DNA from: Pseudomonas flavescens | Lineage (GTDB): Bacteria; Pseudomonadota; Gammaproteobacteria; Pseudomonadales; Pseudomonadaceae | Assembly (NCBI RefSeq): GCF_013408425.1 | Contig: NZ_JACBYV010000001.1 | Location: forward strand, 806,001 to 870,000 | Direction of reading: 5' to 3' | DNA: 64,000 nt | In this document: positions 1 to 8,210 of the stretch, in pieces | How the letters are laid out: the number at the start of each line of letters is the position of its first letter | How positions within the stretch are numbered: the first letter of the stretch is position 1 | The notes under the pieces: generated by a model | The model's input: the letters and a program-made list of their open reading frames with translations, nothing else | Told to the model about the DNA's origin: nothing | Databases searched by the model: none | Position numbers and translations under genes: made by a program

Positions 1-592
1 GACGCTGGGCCTGTCGTTCGTGATCGAGGGGCTGGCCCAGGGGCTGATGGGCGCCCAGGTGCGGGCGCTGGATCTGGGGATCGAGGATGTGCCGCTGTTC
101 CTCGGCGAGATCATGATCAGTCAGTTCGACCTGATCGCTGCCGGGGTATCCGTGGCGCTGGTCGCGGTACTGGCCCTGCTGTTCAACAAGACCCGCATCG
201 GCATCGCCCTGCGTGCGGTGGCCGATGACACCCGTGCGGCATTGTCGGTCGGCATCAACCTGAACCGCATCTGGCAGATCGTCTGGGCCGTCGCCGGCGT
301 GGTGGGGCTGGTTGCCGGGCTGCTCTGGGGCGCTCGACAGGGCGTGCAGTTCTCGCTGTCGCTGGTGGTGCTCAAGGCACTGCCGGTGCTGATCATCGGC
401 GGCTTCACCTCGATTGGTGGCGCCATCGTCGGCGGGCTGATCGTCGGTGCCGCGGAGAACCTCGCCGAGGCCTACATCGGCCCGTTGATCGGTGGTGGCA
501 TCACACCGTGGTTCGCCTATTTCCTCGCGCTGGTCTTCCTCTACATCCGTCCTGCGGGCCTGTTCGGCGACCGCGCCATCGAACGAGTCTGA
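1..592 (+). CDS. Branched-chain amino acid-type ABC transporter permease (LivH-like), 5' partial
   Basis: Inner-membrane permease of a HAAT-family (Liv-type) ABC importer. The frame is open from base 2 and runs off the left edge, so the N-terminus is missing; about 196 residues remain. The visible part is hydrophobic with several membrane segments and carries the family pattern TRIGIALRAVADD in a cytoplasmic loop, followed by a glycine-rich C-terminal stretch (GGFTSIGGAIVGG). It ends 5 bases before the next gene (LivM-like), so the two should be co-translated. The substrate cannot be read from the permease. A LivG-type ATPase is not in the window and may lie upstream. Confidence 0.9.
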   Translation, partial: TLGLSFVIEGLAQGLMGAQVRALDLGIEDVPLFLGEIMISQFDLIAAGVSVALVAVLALLFNKTRIGIALRAVADDTRAALSVGINLNRIWQIVWAVAGVVGLVAGLLWGARQGVQFSLSLVVLKALPVLIIGGFTSIGGAIVGGLIVGAAENLAEAYIGPLIGGGITPWFAYFLALVFLYIRPAGLFGDRAIERV

Positions 593-596
593 TGCC

Positions 597-1661
597 ATGA
601 CCCTGACCACTTCCCCCCTGGCCGCGACCTATGACAACGCACCTCTGGCGCTGACCCGACGGCGCTGGCCGCTGGCTCTGACGGCACTGCTGGCGCTGGC
701 CTTCATCGGCGTACCGCTGACTGGCAGCGACTACTGGCTCAACGCGATCCTGATTCCCTTTCTGGTGCTGTCACTGGCCGGGCTGGGGCTGAACCTGCTG
801 ACCGGCTATACCGGACAGACCTCGGTAGGGGCGGCCGGCTTCATGGCCGTGGGGGCCTTCGCCACTTACGGGCTGCTGCTGCGGGTGCCGGGAATTCCGT
901 TGCCCCTGGCGCTGATGGGCGGTGGCCTGATCGCCGGCGTGGTGGGGCTGGTGTTCGGTATCCCCAGTTCGCGGATCAAGGGTTTTTACCTGATGGTCAC
1001 CACGCTGGCTGCGCAGTTCTTCATCGAGTGGGTGTTCGCCAAGTTCCCATGGTTCTACAACTATGCCTCCTCGGGAACCATCAGCGCACCGCGCCTGGAG
1101 CTGTTCGGCTACAGCCTCGGCTCACCGGTCGGTCGCTATCTGCTGACCCTGAGCTGCGTGGTGTTGCTGACCTGGGTGGCGGTGAATCTGGTGCGCAGCC
1201 AGGTGGGACGTAACTGGATGGCCATCCGCGACATGGACACCGCCGCTTCGGTGATCGGTATTCCGGTGAATCGCTACAAGCGTCTGGCTTTCGCCGTCAG
1301 CTCCTTCTACCTGGGCATCGCCGGTGCACTCTGGGCATTCGCCTACCTGGGGACCGCGAGTGCCGGCAGTTTCGATATCAACCGCTCGTTCCAGCTGCTG
1401 TTCATCATCATCATCGGTGGCATGGGCAGCATCGCGGGCAACTTCATCGGTGCGGCGTTCATCAGCCTGACCCCGATCCTGCTCAGCCACACCGGGCAAT
1501 GGTTGTTCGGCGGCCACGTCGATGCCGGGCAGTTGCAGAACCTGCAGAAGATTCTTTTCGGCGCACTGATCATCTGGTTCCTGATCAAGGAGCCTGAAGG
1601 CCTGGTGCGCCTGCTGAGCAATCTCGGCGAGCGCCTCAGGACCTGGCCGCTGCGTTTCTGA
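597..1661 (+). CDS. Branched-chain amino acid-type ABC transporter permease (LivM-like)
   Basis: Second permease of the Liv-type importer, 354 residues. I start at the ATG at 597, just after the preceding stop, because the frame is open further upstream only inside the LivH-like gene. Family signs are GLGLNLLTGYTGQTSVG near residue 60, the loop RNWMAIRDMDTAASVIGI around residue 200 and IIIIGGMGSIAGNFIGA near residue 270. About nine hydrophobic segments are visible. It pairs with the LivH-like subunit to form the channel. Two binding proteins and one ATPase follow on the same strand. The ligand is unknown; Liv-type systems also carry amides, urea and aromatic or sulfur compounds. Confidence 0.92.
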   Translation: MTLTTSPLAATYDNAPLALTRRRWPLALTALLALAFIGVPLTGSDYWLNAILIPFLVLSLAGLGLNLLTGYTGQTSVGAAGFMAVGAFATYGLLLRVPGIPLPLALMGGGLIAGVVGLVFGIPSSRIKGFYLMVTTLAAQFFIEWVFAKFPWFYNYASSGTISAPRLELFGYSLGSPVGRYLLTLSCVVLLTWVAVNLVRSQVGRNWMAIRDMDTAASVIGIPVNRYKRLAFAVSSFYLGIAGALWAFAYLGTASAGSFDINRSFQLLFIIIIGGMGSIAGNFIGAAFISLTPILLSHTGQWLFGGHVDAGQLQNLQKILFGALIIWFLIKEPEGLVRLLSNLGERLRTWPLRF

Positions 1662-1741
1662 AACCGTCTTATCGCCAACACCTTGACCCGATCACGGGAG
1701 GGGCAACCGACACCACTATCGAGAAAAGAAAAGTGAGCACC

Positions 1742-3082
1742 ATGCGCAAACCTCTGCACCGCACGTTGCTGGGCGCTGCCTTCGCCCTGGCTGCCCAGGC
1801 CTGGCTGCCGACGCTGGCTCAGGCGGCCGCCGACGAACAGTTCATCCCCATGGCCACCTACCGGGTCGGCGCCTATGCCTCCAGCGGCATTCCCTGGTGG
1901 GCTGGCGAGATCGACTACTTCCGGTACATCAACGAGGTGGAAGGTGGCGTCAATGGCGTCAAGCTGGTCTGGCAGGAGTGCGAGACCGAGTGGAGCGTGG
2001 ACCGGATCGTCGAGTGCTACGAGCGTTACAAGGGCGGCCTCGATGGTGCGCCGACGGCGTTCTTCTTCACCCACAGCACGCCTGGCTCCTATGCCCTGAT
2101 GGAAAAGGCCGCGGCTGACCGCATTCCGCTCATCGACGGCGGCGGCGGGCGCACGGAGTCCACCGACGGGCGGGTGTTCCCCTATGCCTTCCCGCTGTTG
2201 CTCAACTACTACGGCCAGGCGTCGGTGGGTATCAACTACATCGCCGAGCGCGAGGGCGGGCTGGACAAGCTCAAGGGCAAGAAGATCGCCACCGTCTATC
2301 ACGACTCCGCCTATGGCCGGGAAACCCAGGCGCCGATGAAACTGCTGGCCGAGAAGTATGGCTTCGAGAACATTCAGATTCCGGTCGCCGATCCTGGCAA
2401 CGAGCAGTCCGCGCAATGGCGTCAGGTGAGGCAGATCAAGCCGGACTGGGTGTTCCTGCGCACCTGGGGCGTGTCTACCCCGGTAGGGATCAAGACCGCC
2501 GCGCGTTTCGGCATTCCGGTCGAGCGCATCATCGGTGACGTATGGGCCGGTTCCGAGGCCGACGTGATTCCTGCCGGGCCGGCCGCCAAGGGCTATCAGG
2601 CCCTTGCGCCATTCCCCGGCGGCGACCAGTTCGAGATCCACAAGCGCCTCAGCAAGCACATCCTCGATACCGGCAAGAGCGATCTCAAGGATCAGCGCTA
2701 CTTCGGCAAGGTGTATTACAACATTGGCCTGATCAACGCGGCCATCGCCGTGGAGGCACTGCGCACCGGGCAGAAGAAGTTCGGCAACCGCCCGCTCAAT
2801 GGCGAAGAGGGGCGCTGGGCCTTCGAGCACCTGGATATCGACGCGGCACGCCTGAAAGCCATCGGCTTCGAAGGGCTGCTACCTCCCCTGAAACTGTCCT
2901 GCTCCGACCATGAAGGCGGTGGTGCGGCGCGCGTGCAGCAATGGGACGGTGACAAGTGGGTGCTGGTGACCGACTGGCTACAGGCCGATCGCGACACCCT
3001 GCGCCCGCTGATCGAGGCCAAGTCGGCCGCGTATGCCCAGGAGAAGGGCATCACCCCGCGGGACTGCAGCAGCGAACAGTGA
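1742..3082 (+). CDS. ABC transporter substrate-binding protein, Liv/amide type (first of a tandem pair)
   Basis: Periplasmic ligand-binding protein (Peripla_BP_6-type fold) of the Liv-type importer, 446 residues. A signal peptide covers roughly residues 1-27, with cleavage near AQAAADEQ. Long stretches are identical to the next gene, for example KIATVYHDSAYGRETQ and DWVFLRTWGVSTPV. I chose the ATG at 1742 because it aligns with the start of that paralogue; an in-frame GTG at 1733 is the alternative. At about 446 residues it is longer than LivJ-type proteins (about 370), as is common for the amide/aromatic branch. The C-terminal region holds Cys residues in SCSDHEGGG and RDCSSEQ, which may form a disulfide. 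Ligand unknown. Confidence 0.9.
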   Translation: MRKPLHRTLLGAAFALAAQAWLPTLAQAAADEQFIPMATYRVGAYASSGIPWWAGEIDYFRYINEVEGGVNGVKLVWQECETEWSVDRIVECYERYKGGLDGAPTAFFFTHSTPGSYALMEKAAADRIPLIDGGGGRTESTDGRVFPYAFPLLLNYYGQASVGINYIAEREGGLDKLKGKKIATVYHDSAYGRETQAPMKLLAEKYGFENIQIPVADPGNEQSAQWRQVRQIKPDWVFLRTWGVSTPVGIKTAARFGIPVERIIGDVWAGSEADVIPAGPAAKGYQALAPFPGGDQFEIHKRLSKHILDTGKSDLKDQRYFGKVYYNIGLINAAIAVEALRTGQKKFGNRPLNGEEGRWAFEHLDIDAARLKAIGFEGLLPPLKLSCSDHEGGGAARVQQWDGDKWVLVTDWLQADRDTLRPLIEAKSAAYAQEKGITPRDCSSEQ

Positions 3083-3159
3083 TCCATCGACAAGCGAGTT
3101 CCTCGACCCGAAAACGGGACAGGGCGAACCCCCAAATTTCGTCCACGGAAGTGAATCCC

Positions 3160-4494
3160 ATGCAGCATTCCTTGCAGCGTACCCTGGCCTCGGCCCTGCT
3201 GATTCTCGGCGTTCATCTGGCGGTGCCCGCGCAGGCCGCGCCCGATGAGCAGTTCTTCCCGCTGGCTACCTACCGGGTGGGTGCCTACGCCTCGAGCGGT
3301 ATTCCGGTGTGGGCCGGAATGATCGATTACCTGCGCTACATCAACGAGGTGGAAGGTGGCATAAACGGCGTCAAGCTGGTCTGGCAGGAGTGCGAGACCG
3401 AGTGGACGGCGGAGAAGGGCATCGAATGCTACGAGCGCTTCAAGAATGGTCTCAACGGTGCTCCCGTGGCGGTCTACCAGCCCAATGGTGCACCAGCGGC
3501 CTATGCCCTGGCCGACAAGGCCGAAGCCGACAGGATTCCGCTGATCACGCTCGGCTACGGCCGTACCGAGGCCACCGATGGCCGCGTGTTCCCCTACAAC
3601 TTCCCGGTGATGCTGACCTTCTACAGCGAGGCGTCGGCGTTCATCAATTACGTCGCCGAGCGCGAGGGTGGGCTGGACAAGCTCAGGGGCAAGAAGATCG
3701 CGACCGTCTACCACGACTCGGCCTATGGCCGGGAGACCCAGGGGCCGCTCAAGCTGCTGGCGGAAAAGTACGGGTTCGAGAACATCCAGATTCCGGTTGC
3801 CGACCCGGGTAACGAGCAGGCTTCGCAGTGGCGGCAGGTGCGTCAGCTCAAGCCGGACTGGGTATTCCTGCGCACCTGGGGCGTATCCACACCGGTGGCG
3901 ATCAAGACTGCCGCGCGCTTCGGCTTTCCGGTCGAGCGCATCGTCGGTGACATCTGGGCCAGCTCCAACGAAGACGTCTTGCCGGCGGGCGAAGCCGGCA
4001 AGGGCTATCTGGCGCTGACCCCGTATCCGGGCGGTGCGACGTTCGACATCCATCAGCGGATCAAGGAGCACATCCTCGACAAGGGCAAGAGCGATCTCAA
4101 GGATCCGAAGAGCTTCGGCAGCGTGTACTACAACTCCGGTCTGGTGAATGCCGCCATCGCCGTGGAAGCGATCCGTACCGGCCAGACCAGGTTCGGCAAG
4201 CGCCCGCTCAATGGCGAGGAAGGTCGCTGGGGGCTGGAGCACCTCGACCTCGATGATGCGCGGCTCAAGGAGATCGGCTTTCTCGGTCTGATGCAGCCGC
4301 TCAAGCTGTCGTGCAGCGACCATGAAGGGGGAGGTGCGGCCAAGGTACAGCAGTGGGATGGCAAGCAATGGAACCTGCTGACCGACTGGGTACAGGCAGA
4401 CCGTCAGATCCTGCGCCCGCTGATCGATGCCAAGGCGGCCGAATACGCGCAGGAGAAGAAGGTCACCGCACGTGACTGCACGGCGCAGCAATGA
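3160..4494 (+). CDS. ABC transporter substrate-binding protein, Liv/amide type (second of a tandem pair)
   Basis: Paralogue of the preceding gene, 444 residues, with its own signal peptide (cleavage near PAQAAPDEQ) and a Shine-Dalgarno-like GGAAG about 8 bases before the ATG. The hinge and C-terminal lobe are almost the same as in the first copy. Differences concentrate in the probable ligand pocket: the first copy has FFFTHSTPGSYAL and LIDGGGGRTEST, this one has VYQPNGAPAAYAL and LITLGYGRTEAT. The duplication therefore probably lets one membrane complex accept two related ligands. This is inference from sequence; no structure was modelled. Confidence 0.9.
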   Translation: MQHSLQRTLASALLILGVHLAVPAQAAPDEQFFPLATYRVGAYASSGIPVWAGMIDYLRYINEVEGGINGVKLVWQECETEWTAEKGIECYERFKNGLNGAPVAVYQPNGAPAAYALADKAEADRIPLITLGYGRTEATDGRVFPYNFPVMLTFYSEASAFINYVAEREGGLDKLRGKKIATVYHDSAYGRETQGPLKLLAEKYGFENIQIPVADPGNEQASQWRQVRQLKPDWVFLRTWGVSTPVAIKTAARFGFPVERIVGDIWASSNEDVLPAGEAGKGYLALTPYPGGATFDIHQRIKEHILDKGKSDLKDPKSFGSVYYNSGLVNAAIAVEAIRTGQTRFGKRPLNGEEGRWGLEHLDLDDARLKEIGFLGLMQPLKLSCSDHEGGGAAKVQQWDGKQWNLLTDWVQADRQILRPLIDAKAAEYAQEKKVTARDCTAQQ

Positions 4495-4567
4495 GGTTCG
4501 CGCAGCTGGCGCCCGGCCAGCGAAACCTGATCACAGGGAGGCGCTGCGGCGCCTCGGGGGAATGGCA

Positions 4568-5344
4568 ATGAACCAGGCACGTGGACCCGTCGTGCAGTCG
4601 AGCGAATTGCTCGTCGTCGACGATATCGAAGTGATCTATGACGGCGCCATCCTCGCCGTCGATGGGGTGTCGCTGCGTGTCGAGCAGGGCGGTATCGTCG
4701 CATTGCTCGGGGCCAATGGGGCCGGCAAGAGCACCACGCTCAAGGCCATCTCCGGGCTGGTCCAGGCCGACCGGGCGCGGGTCAGCCGCGGCAACATCCG
4801 TTTGCGTGGTGGCAGCACCGCCGGCATCGCGGCCAATCTGCTGGCCCGCCAAGGTGTGGTTCATGTGCTCGAAGGGCGCCATGTCTTCGCTCACCTGAGC
4901 ATCGAGGACAACCTGCGTACCGGCGGCTTTCTGCGTAACCCCGGACGCAGGGAGCTGGAGGCGGAGCTGGAGCGCATCTATGCCTGGTTTCCGCGCCTGA
5001 AGACCAAGCGCAAGACCCAGGCCGGGCTCACGTCGGGGGGCGAGCAGCAGATGCTCGCCATCGGCCGGGCATTGATGACCAGACCCAGTCTGGTGCTGCT
5101 CGATGAACCTTCCATGGGGCTGGCGCCGATCATCGTCGAGGAGATCTTCGAGATCGTCAGCCAGCTCAATGCCCGCGAAGGCGTCAGCTTTCTGGTCGCC
5201 GAGCAGAACATCAACGTCGCCCTGCGCCATGCCAGCTACGGGTACATCCTGGAAAACGGTCGTGTGGTGGGTGAGGGCAATGCCGAGCAGTTGGCCAGCC
5301 GCGATGACCTTCAGCATTTTTATCTGGGCGGCAAGGCGGGCTGA
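4568..5344 (+). CDS. ABC transporter ATP-binding protein (LivF-like)
   Basis: Cytoplasmic ATPase subunit of the Liv-type importer, 258 residues. Walker A is GANGAGKST, the signature is TSGGEQQM, Walker B is LVLLDEP, and the switch region is VAEQN, typical of LivF. The ATG at 4568 is preferred over the in-frame ATG at 4562 because the GGGGGA at 4556-4561 is then 6 bases away. Only one ATPase is visible although Liv systems use two (LivG and LivF), so the partner should lie left of the window or be shared. The gene closes the operon. Confidence 0.9.
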   Translation: MNQARGPVVQSSELLVVDDIEVIYDGAILAVDGVSLRVEQGGIVALLGANGAGKSTTLKAISGLVQADRARVSRGNIRLRGGSTAGIAANLLARQGVVHVLEGRHVFAHLSIEDNLRTGGFLRNPGRRELEAELERIYAWFPRLKTKRKTQAGLTSGGEQQMLAIGRALMTRPSLVLLDEPSMGLAPIIVEEIFEIVSQLNAREGVSFLVAEQNINVALRHASYGYILENGRVVGEGNAEQLASRDDLQHFYLGGKAG

Positions 5345-5389
5345 CCCTGTGCAAGCCGGTGGTTACGGGGCAGCCGACCGGGATGACAC

Positions 5390-5405
5390 TGTTGGTTGGC
5401 CAACA
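5390..5405. promoter_or_regulatory. Inverted repeat TGTTG-N6-CAACA, candidate activator site for the sigma-54-type promoter
   Basis: Sixteen bases, TGTTGGTTGGCCAACA, lying about 94 bases before the GG of the -24/-12 element at 5491. The same half-sites with the same 6-base spacer occur at 37201-37216 before the other sulfur flavoenzyme operon (13 of 16 bases identical). That repetition and the distance fit an upstream activating sequence for an enhancer-binding protein such as SfnR. The wider hairpin (5387-5408, 9-base stem, 4-base loop) could also act as a terminator for the Liv operon, although no T-run follows. Confidence 0.5.
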
Positions 5406-5490
5406 GTGCTTCTACAGATTGTCAGGGTGCGGCGAATCAAGAAGTCGCGGTTTTTAGCTTAACCTTTTGAATTCGCTGAATATTATTTTC

Positions 5491-5506
5491 TGGTACGCGC
5501 TATGCA
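5491..5506 (+). promoter_or_regulatory. Candidate sigma-54 (-24/-12) promoter
   Basis: TGGTACGCGCTATGCA. The GG (5492-5493) and GC (5504-5505) are exactly 10 bases apart, as sigma-54 holoenzyme requires, with one mismatch to TGGCACG and one to TTGCA. It lies 38 bases before the start of the SfnB-family gene. SfnR-type, sigma-54-dependent control of sulfone-utilisation genes is established in pseudomonads. Its use here is inferred. Confidence 0.6.
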
Positions 5507-5542
5507 AAGCCTCCTGCAACCCGATTGCAAGAGGTGAGCAGC

Positions 5543-6775
5543 ATGAGCCAGACCACGCTTTCTCCGTTCCCCCCGCAGGCCCGTTCGGCGCCAGAGCGGG
5601 CGGCCCACCTAATCCGCAGCGATGCCGAAGCCATCGAGGTCGCGCGGGAGCTGGCCGAGGCATTCGCCGTCGAAGCCGCAGCGCGTGATCGCGATCGTCG
5701 CCTGCCCTGGGCGGAGCTCGATCGGTTTTCCCAGAGTGGCCTGTGGGCGATCACGGTGCCCAGGGCCTACGGCGGTGCCGGCGTGTCCTACGCCACGCTG
5801 GTCGAGGTGATCGCGTTGATTTCAGCGGCTGACGCGTCCCTTGGCCAGTTGCCGCAGAACCACTTCGGGGTGATCAACAACCTGTCGCTCACCGCCAGCG
5901 AAGAACAGAAACAACGCTTCTTCGCCAAGGTCCTGCAGGGCTATCGCTTCGGTAACGCCTTCTCCGAAGCCAGGAGCAAGAACGTCACCGCGTTCGAAAC
6001 CCAGGTGCGCTTCGAGGGCGACAGTGTGGTGATCGAAGGAGAAAAGGCCTACTGCACCGGTGCGCTGTTCGCCCATATCGTGCCAGCGGTCGGGGTGGAT
6101 GAAGACAATCGGCCCTTCATCGCCTTCCTGCCCCGCGATGCCGAGGGGCTGAGCGTGATCGACAGTTGGGACGGCTTCGGCCAGCGCAGTACCGCCAGTG
6201 GCCAGGTGCTGCTCGACAAGGTCCGCGTACCCCGCAGCGAAGTGATCCCGGCCTGGAAGGCCTACGACCAACCTACCGCCGATGGCCCCGTGTCGCAGAT
6301 CATCCAGGCTGCGGTGGACACCGGTATCGCCCGGGGCGCCTTCGCCGAACTGCTGAAGGTCGCCAGGCAGGCAAGGCCCTGGGTCGACAGCGGCCTGCAA
6401 CATGGCTGGCAGGACCCGCTGAGCCAGGCGCTGATCGGCGACCTGGCCTGGCGCCTGAGTGCCGCCGAGGCGATTTTGCAGAAGTCAGCCAGGGCGGTGG
6501 ACCACGCCGTCGCCGAGCCCAGCGAGGACAGCGTGGCCGAGGCATCTCTGGTGGTCGGTCAGGCCAAGGTGCTGTCCACCGAAATCGCCCTGGCAGCCTC
6601 CAGCAGGCTGTTCGAACTGGGCGGTACGCGTTCGGTTTCCTCCAGCCAGGGGCTGGATCGTTTCTGGCGCAACGCGCGAACCCACACGCTGCATGATCCG
6701 GTGCGCTGGAAGTATCACCTGGTCGGCAACCTGCGCCTCAACGGCATCAAGCCACAACGTCACTCCTGGAACTGA
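5543..6775 (+). CDS. SfnB-family acyl-CoA dehydrogenase-like flavoenzyme (sulfur acquisition)
   Basis: Member of the acyl-CoA dehydrogenase fold branch that includes SfnB and DszC, 410 residues, using reduced flavin in known relatives for organosulfur compounds. The N-terminal helical domain (about 20-125) holds GLWAITVPRAYGGAGVSY. The beta domain (about 130-240) holds SEARSKNVTAFET and DSWDGFGQRSTASGQV. The C-terminal helical bundle (about 250-410) holds SSRLFELGGTRS and DRFWRNARTHTLHDP. The ATG at 5543 follows GAGGTGA by 5 bases. A sigma-54-type promoter lies just upstream, as expected for sulfur-starvation genes. The exact substrate is unknown. Confidence 0.85.
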   Translation: MSQTTLSPFPPQARSAPERAAHLIRSDAEAIEVARELAEAFAVEAAARDRDRRLPWAELDRFSQSGLWAITVPRAYGGAGVSYATLVEVIALISAADASLGQLPQNHFGVINNLSLTASEEQKQRFFAKVLQGYRFGNAFSEARSKNVTAFETQVRFEGDSVVIEGEKAYCTGALFAHIVPAVGVDEDNRPFIAFLPRDAEGLSVIDSWDGFGQRSTASGQVLLDKVRVPRSEVIPAWKAYDQPTADGPVSQIIQAAVDTGIARGAFAELLKVARQARPWVDSGLQHGWQDPLSQALIGDLAWRLSAAEAILQKSARAVDHAVAEPSEDSVAEASLVVGQAKVLSTEIALAASSRLFELGGTRSVSSSQGLDRFWRNARTHTLHDPVRWKYHLVGNLRLNGIKPQRHSWN

Positions 6776-6785
6776 GGAAACGCCC

Positions 6786-7145
6786 ATGTCCGACTCACAC
6801 ACACTGGGTGATCTGGTTTTCGCCCGTAACGCACTCAGCGCACTGGTCGAACAGCTGCGCGCGGACGCTCGCACGGATGATGCTCTGGTAATCGCCAGCG
6901 TCGGCCAGGTGCAGATCCATATCGACGCCGCCGATGCGTTGCTGGCACGTGCCGGGCGCTCGGCATCCGCCCGGGTCGAGGCGCGTCTGGCGGCAGCCGA
7001 GGCGGCCCGTCTGGCCAGTGACCTGCAGGTGGAACTGAGCGGGCAGACCTTGCCACGGCCCACGGTGGCAGACGATGAGGCGCCGCTGCACCAGCAACGT
7101 CGGCAGCTCGGCGATCACTACCTCAACGGCACTTCGTTTGAATGA
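6786..7145 (+). CDS. Small protein resembling part of an acyl-CoA dehydrogenase C-terminal helical domain
   Basis: 119 residues, starting 10 bases after the SfnB-family gene. It has no signal peptide or membrane segment and looks all-helical. The pattern VGQVQIHIDAADALLARAG followed by an Ala/Arg-rich helix resembles the four-helix region of DszC/SfnB-like enzymes, where a short 'vQv..eAAealL.rAg' helix recurs. There is no FAD/FMN-contacting N-terminal or beta domain. It may be a truncated flavoenzyme remnant or a dedicated partner of the upstream enzyme. Codon use looks like its neighbours, so it seems to be maintained. The similarity was judged by eye. Confidence 0.7.
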   Translation: MSDSHTLGDLVFARNALSALVEQLRADARTDDALVIASVGQVQIHIDAADALLARAGRSASARVEARLAAAEAARLASDLQVELSGQTLPRPTVADDEAPLHQQRRQLGDHYLNGTSFE

Positions 7146-7149
7146 TCCC

Positions 7150-7179
7150 TTCGCGGCGGCTGCGGCCGCCGCTGGCGAA
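7150..7179 (+). other. Intergenic GC-rich stem-loop before the sugar ABC operon
   Basis: GGCGGC and GCCGCC pair around a TGCG loop. An outer TTCGC/GCGAA pairing is separated from this stem by a bulge. It sits between the small orphan gene and the sugar-binding protein gene. No T-run follows, so it may act as an RNA-stability or attenuation hairpin and not as a true terminator. Confidence 0.35.
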
Positions 7180-7192
7180 CACAAGGACCGAC

Positions 7193-8179
7193 ATGAACAC
7201 GACCCTACTGCAGCGCGCCAGACGTGCGCTGACCCTGATCCTGCCGCTGGCGGCTGTGCTGGCGCAGGCAGCCTACGCGCAAACCGCTGATGTGCCCTCG
7301 CTGGCTGGCAAACGCATCGCCATCAGCATGACCGGCACCAGTCACTATTTCGACGTCAAGGCGTTCCAGGCGCAGGTCGATGAGATCAAGCGCCTGGGGG
7401 GGACGCCGATTACCCTGGATGCAGGGCGCAACGACAAGAATCTAGTGACCCAGCTGCAGACCGTGGTCACCCAGAAGCCCGACGCGGTGATCCAGACCCT
7501 CGGTACCCTCAGCGTGATCGACCCCTGGCTCAAGCGCATCAGCAAGGCTGGCATACCGCTGTTCACCATCGATGCGCCGTCGCAGCACAGTATCAACAAC
7601 ACCACGTCGGACAATGTCACCAGTGGCCGGGTCCTGGCCGAGCAGCTGGCCAGCGACGCAGGTGGCAAGGGCAATATCCTGGTGTTCAATGGCTTCTATG
7701 GCGTCCCGGTATGCGCCATCCGTTATGACGAGCTGCAGAAGGTGCTGGCCGCCCACCCGAACCTGAAGATCCTGCAGCCCGAGTTGCGCGATGTGATCCC
7801 CAATACCGTGCAGGACGCCCGTGCGCAGATAGCCGCCTTGCTCAACAAGTACCCGAAGGGCGAAATCGCCGCGATCTGGTCGGCCTGGGATATCCCTCAG
7901 CTTGGCGCCAGCCAGGCACTGATCGACGCCGGACGCACGGAAATCAAGACTTACGGCGTCGACGGCACGCCCGAAGTGCTGGAACTGCTCGCTCGCGACG
8001 CTTCGCCGGTCGGCGCAGTGGTCGCGCAGCAGCCGGAGCTGATCGGCAGGACGGCGGTGCAGAACGTGGCGCGTTACCTGGCCGGGCAGCGTGACCTGCC
8101 CAAGGAAACCCATGTGCCGACGCTGCTGACGACCCACGCCAACCTCGATCAGGTGCGGCAACTGCGGGGCGATCAGTGA
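7193..8179 (+). CDS. Sugar-type ABC transporter substrate-binding protein (RbsB-like)
   Basis: Periplasmic binding protein of the Peripla_BP_4 class, 328 residues. A signal peptide spans about 1-30 (ALTLILPLAAVLAQAAYAQ). The mature part starts with RIAISMTGTSHYFDVKAFQAQ, where RbsB-type proteins place their first ligand contacts, and contains KPDAVIQTLGT and AIWSAWDIPQLGASQAL. The ATG at 7193 has AAGGA 5 bases upstream; an earlier in-frame ATG at 7142 lacks this. It heads a complete four-gene importer. The ligand is unknown; its position after a sulfur flavoenzyme leaves open that it is not an ordinary sugar. Confidence 0.9.
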   Translation: MNTTLLQRARRALTLILPLAAVLAQAAYAQTADVPSLAGKRIAISMTGTSHYFDVKAFQAQVDEIKRLGGTPITLDAGRNDKNLVTQLQTVVTQKPDAVIQTLGTLSVIDPWLKRISKAGIPLFTIDAPSQHSINNTTSDNVTSGRVLAEQLASDAGGKGNILVFNGFYGVPVCAIRYDELQKVLAAHPNLKILQPELRDVIPNTVQDARAQIAALLNKYPKGEIAAIWSAWDIPQLGASQALIDAGRTEIKTYGVDGTPEVLELLARDASPVGAVVAQQPELIGRTAVQNVARYLAGQRDLPKETHVPTLLTTHANLDQVRQLRGDQ

Positions 8180-8210
8180 GCCGGCTCCTTTGCCGTGTGG
8201 GAGGGCTTTG

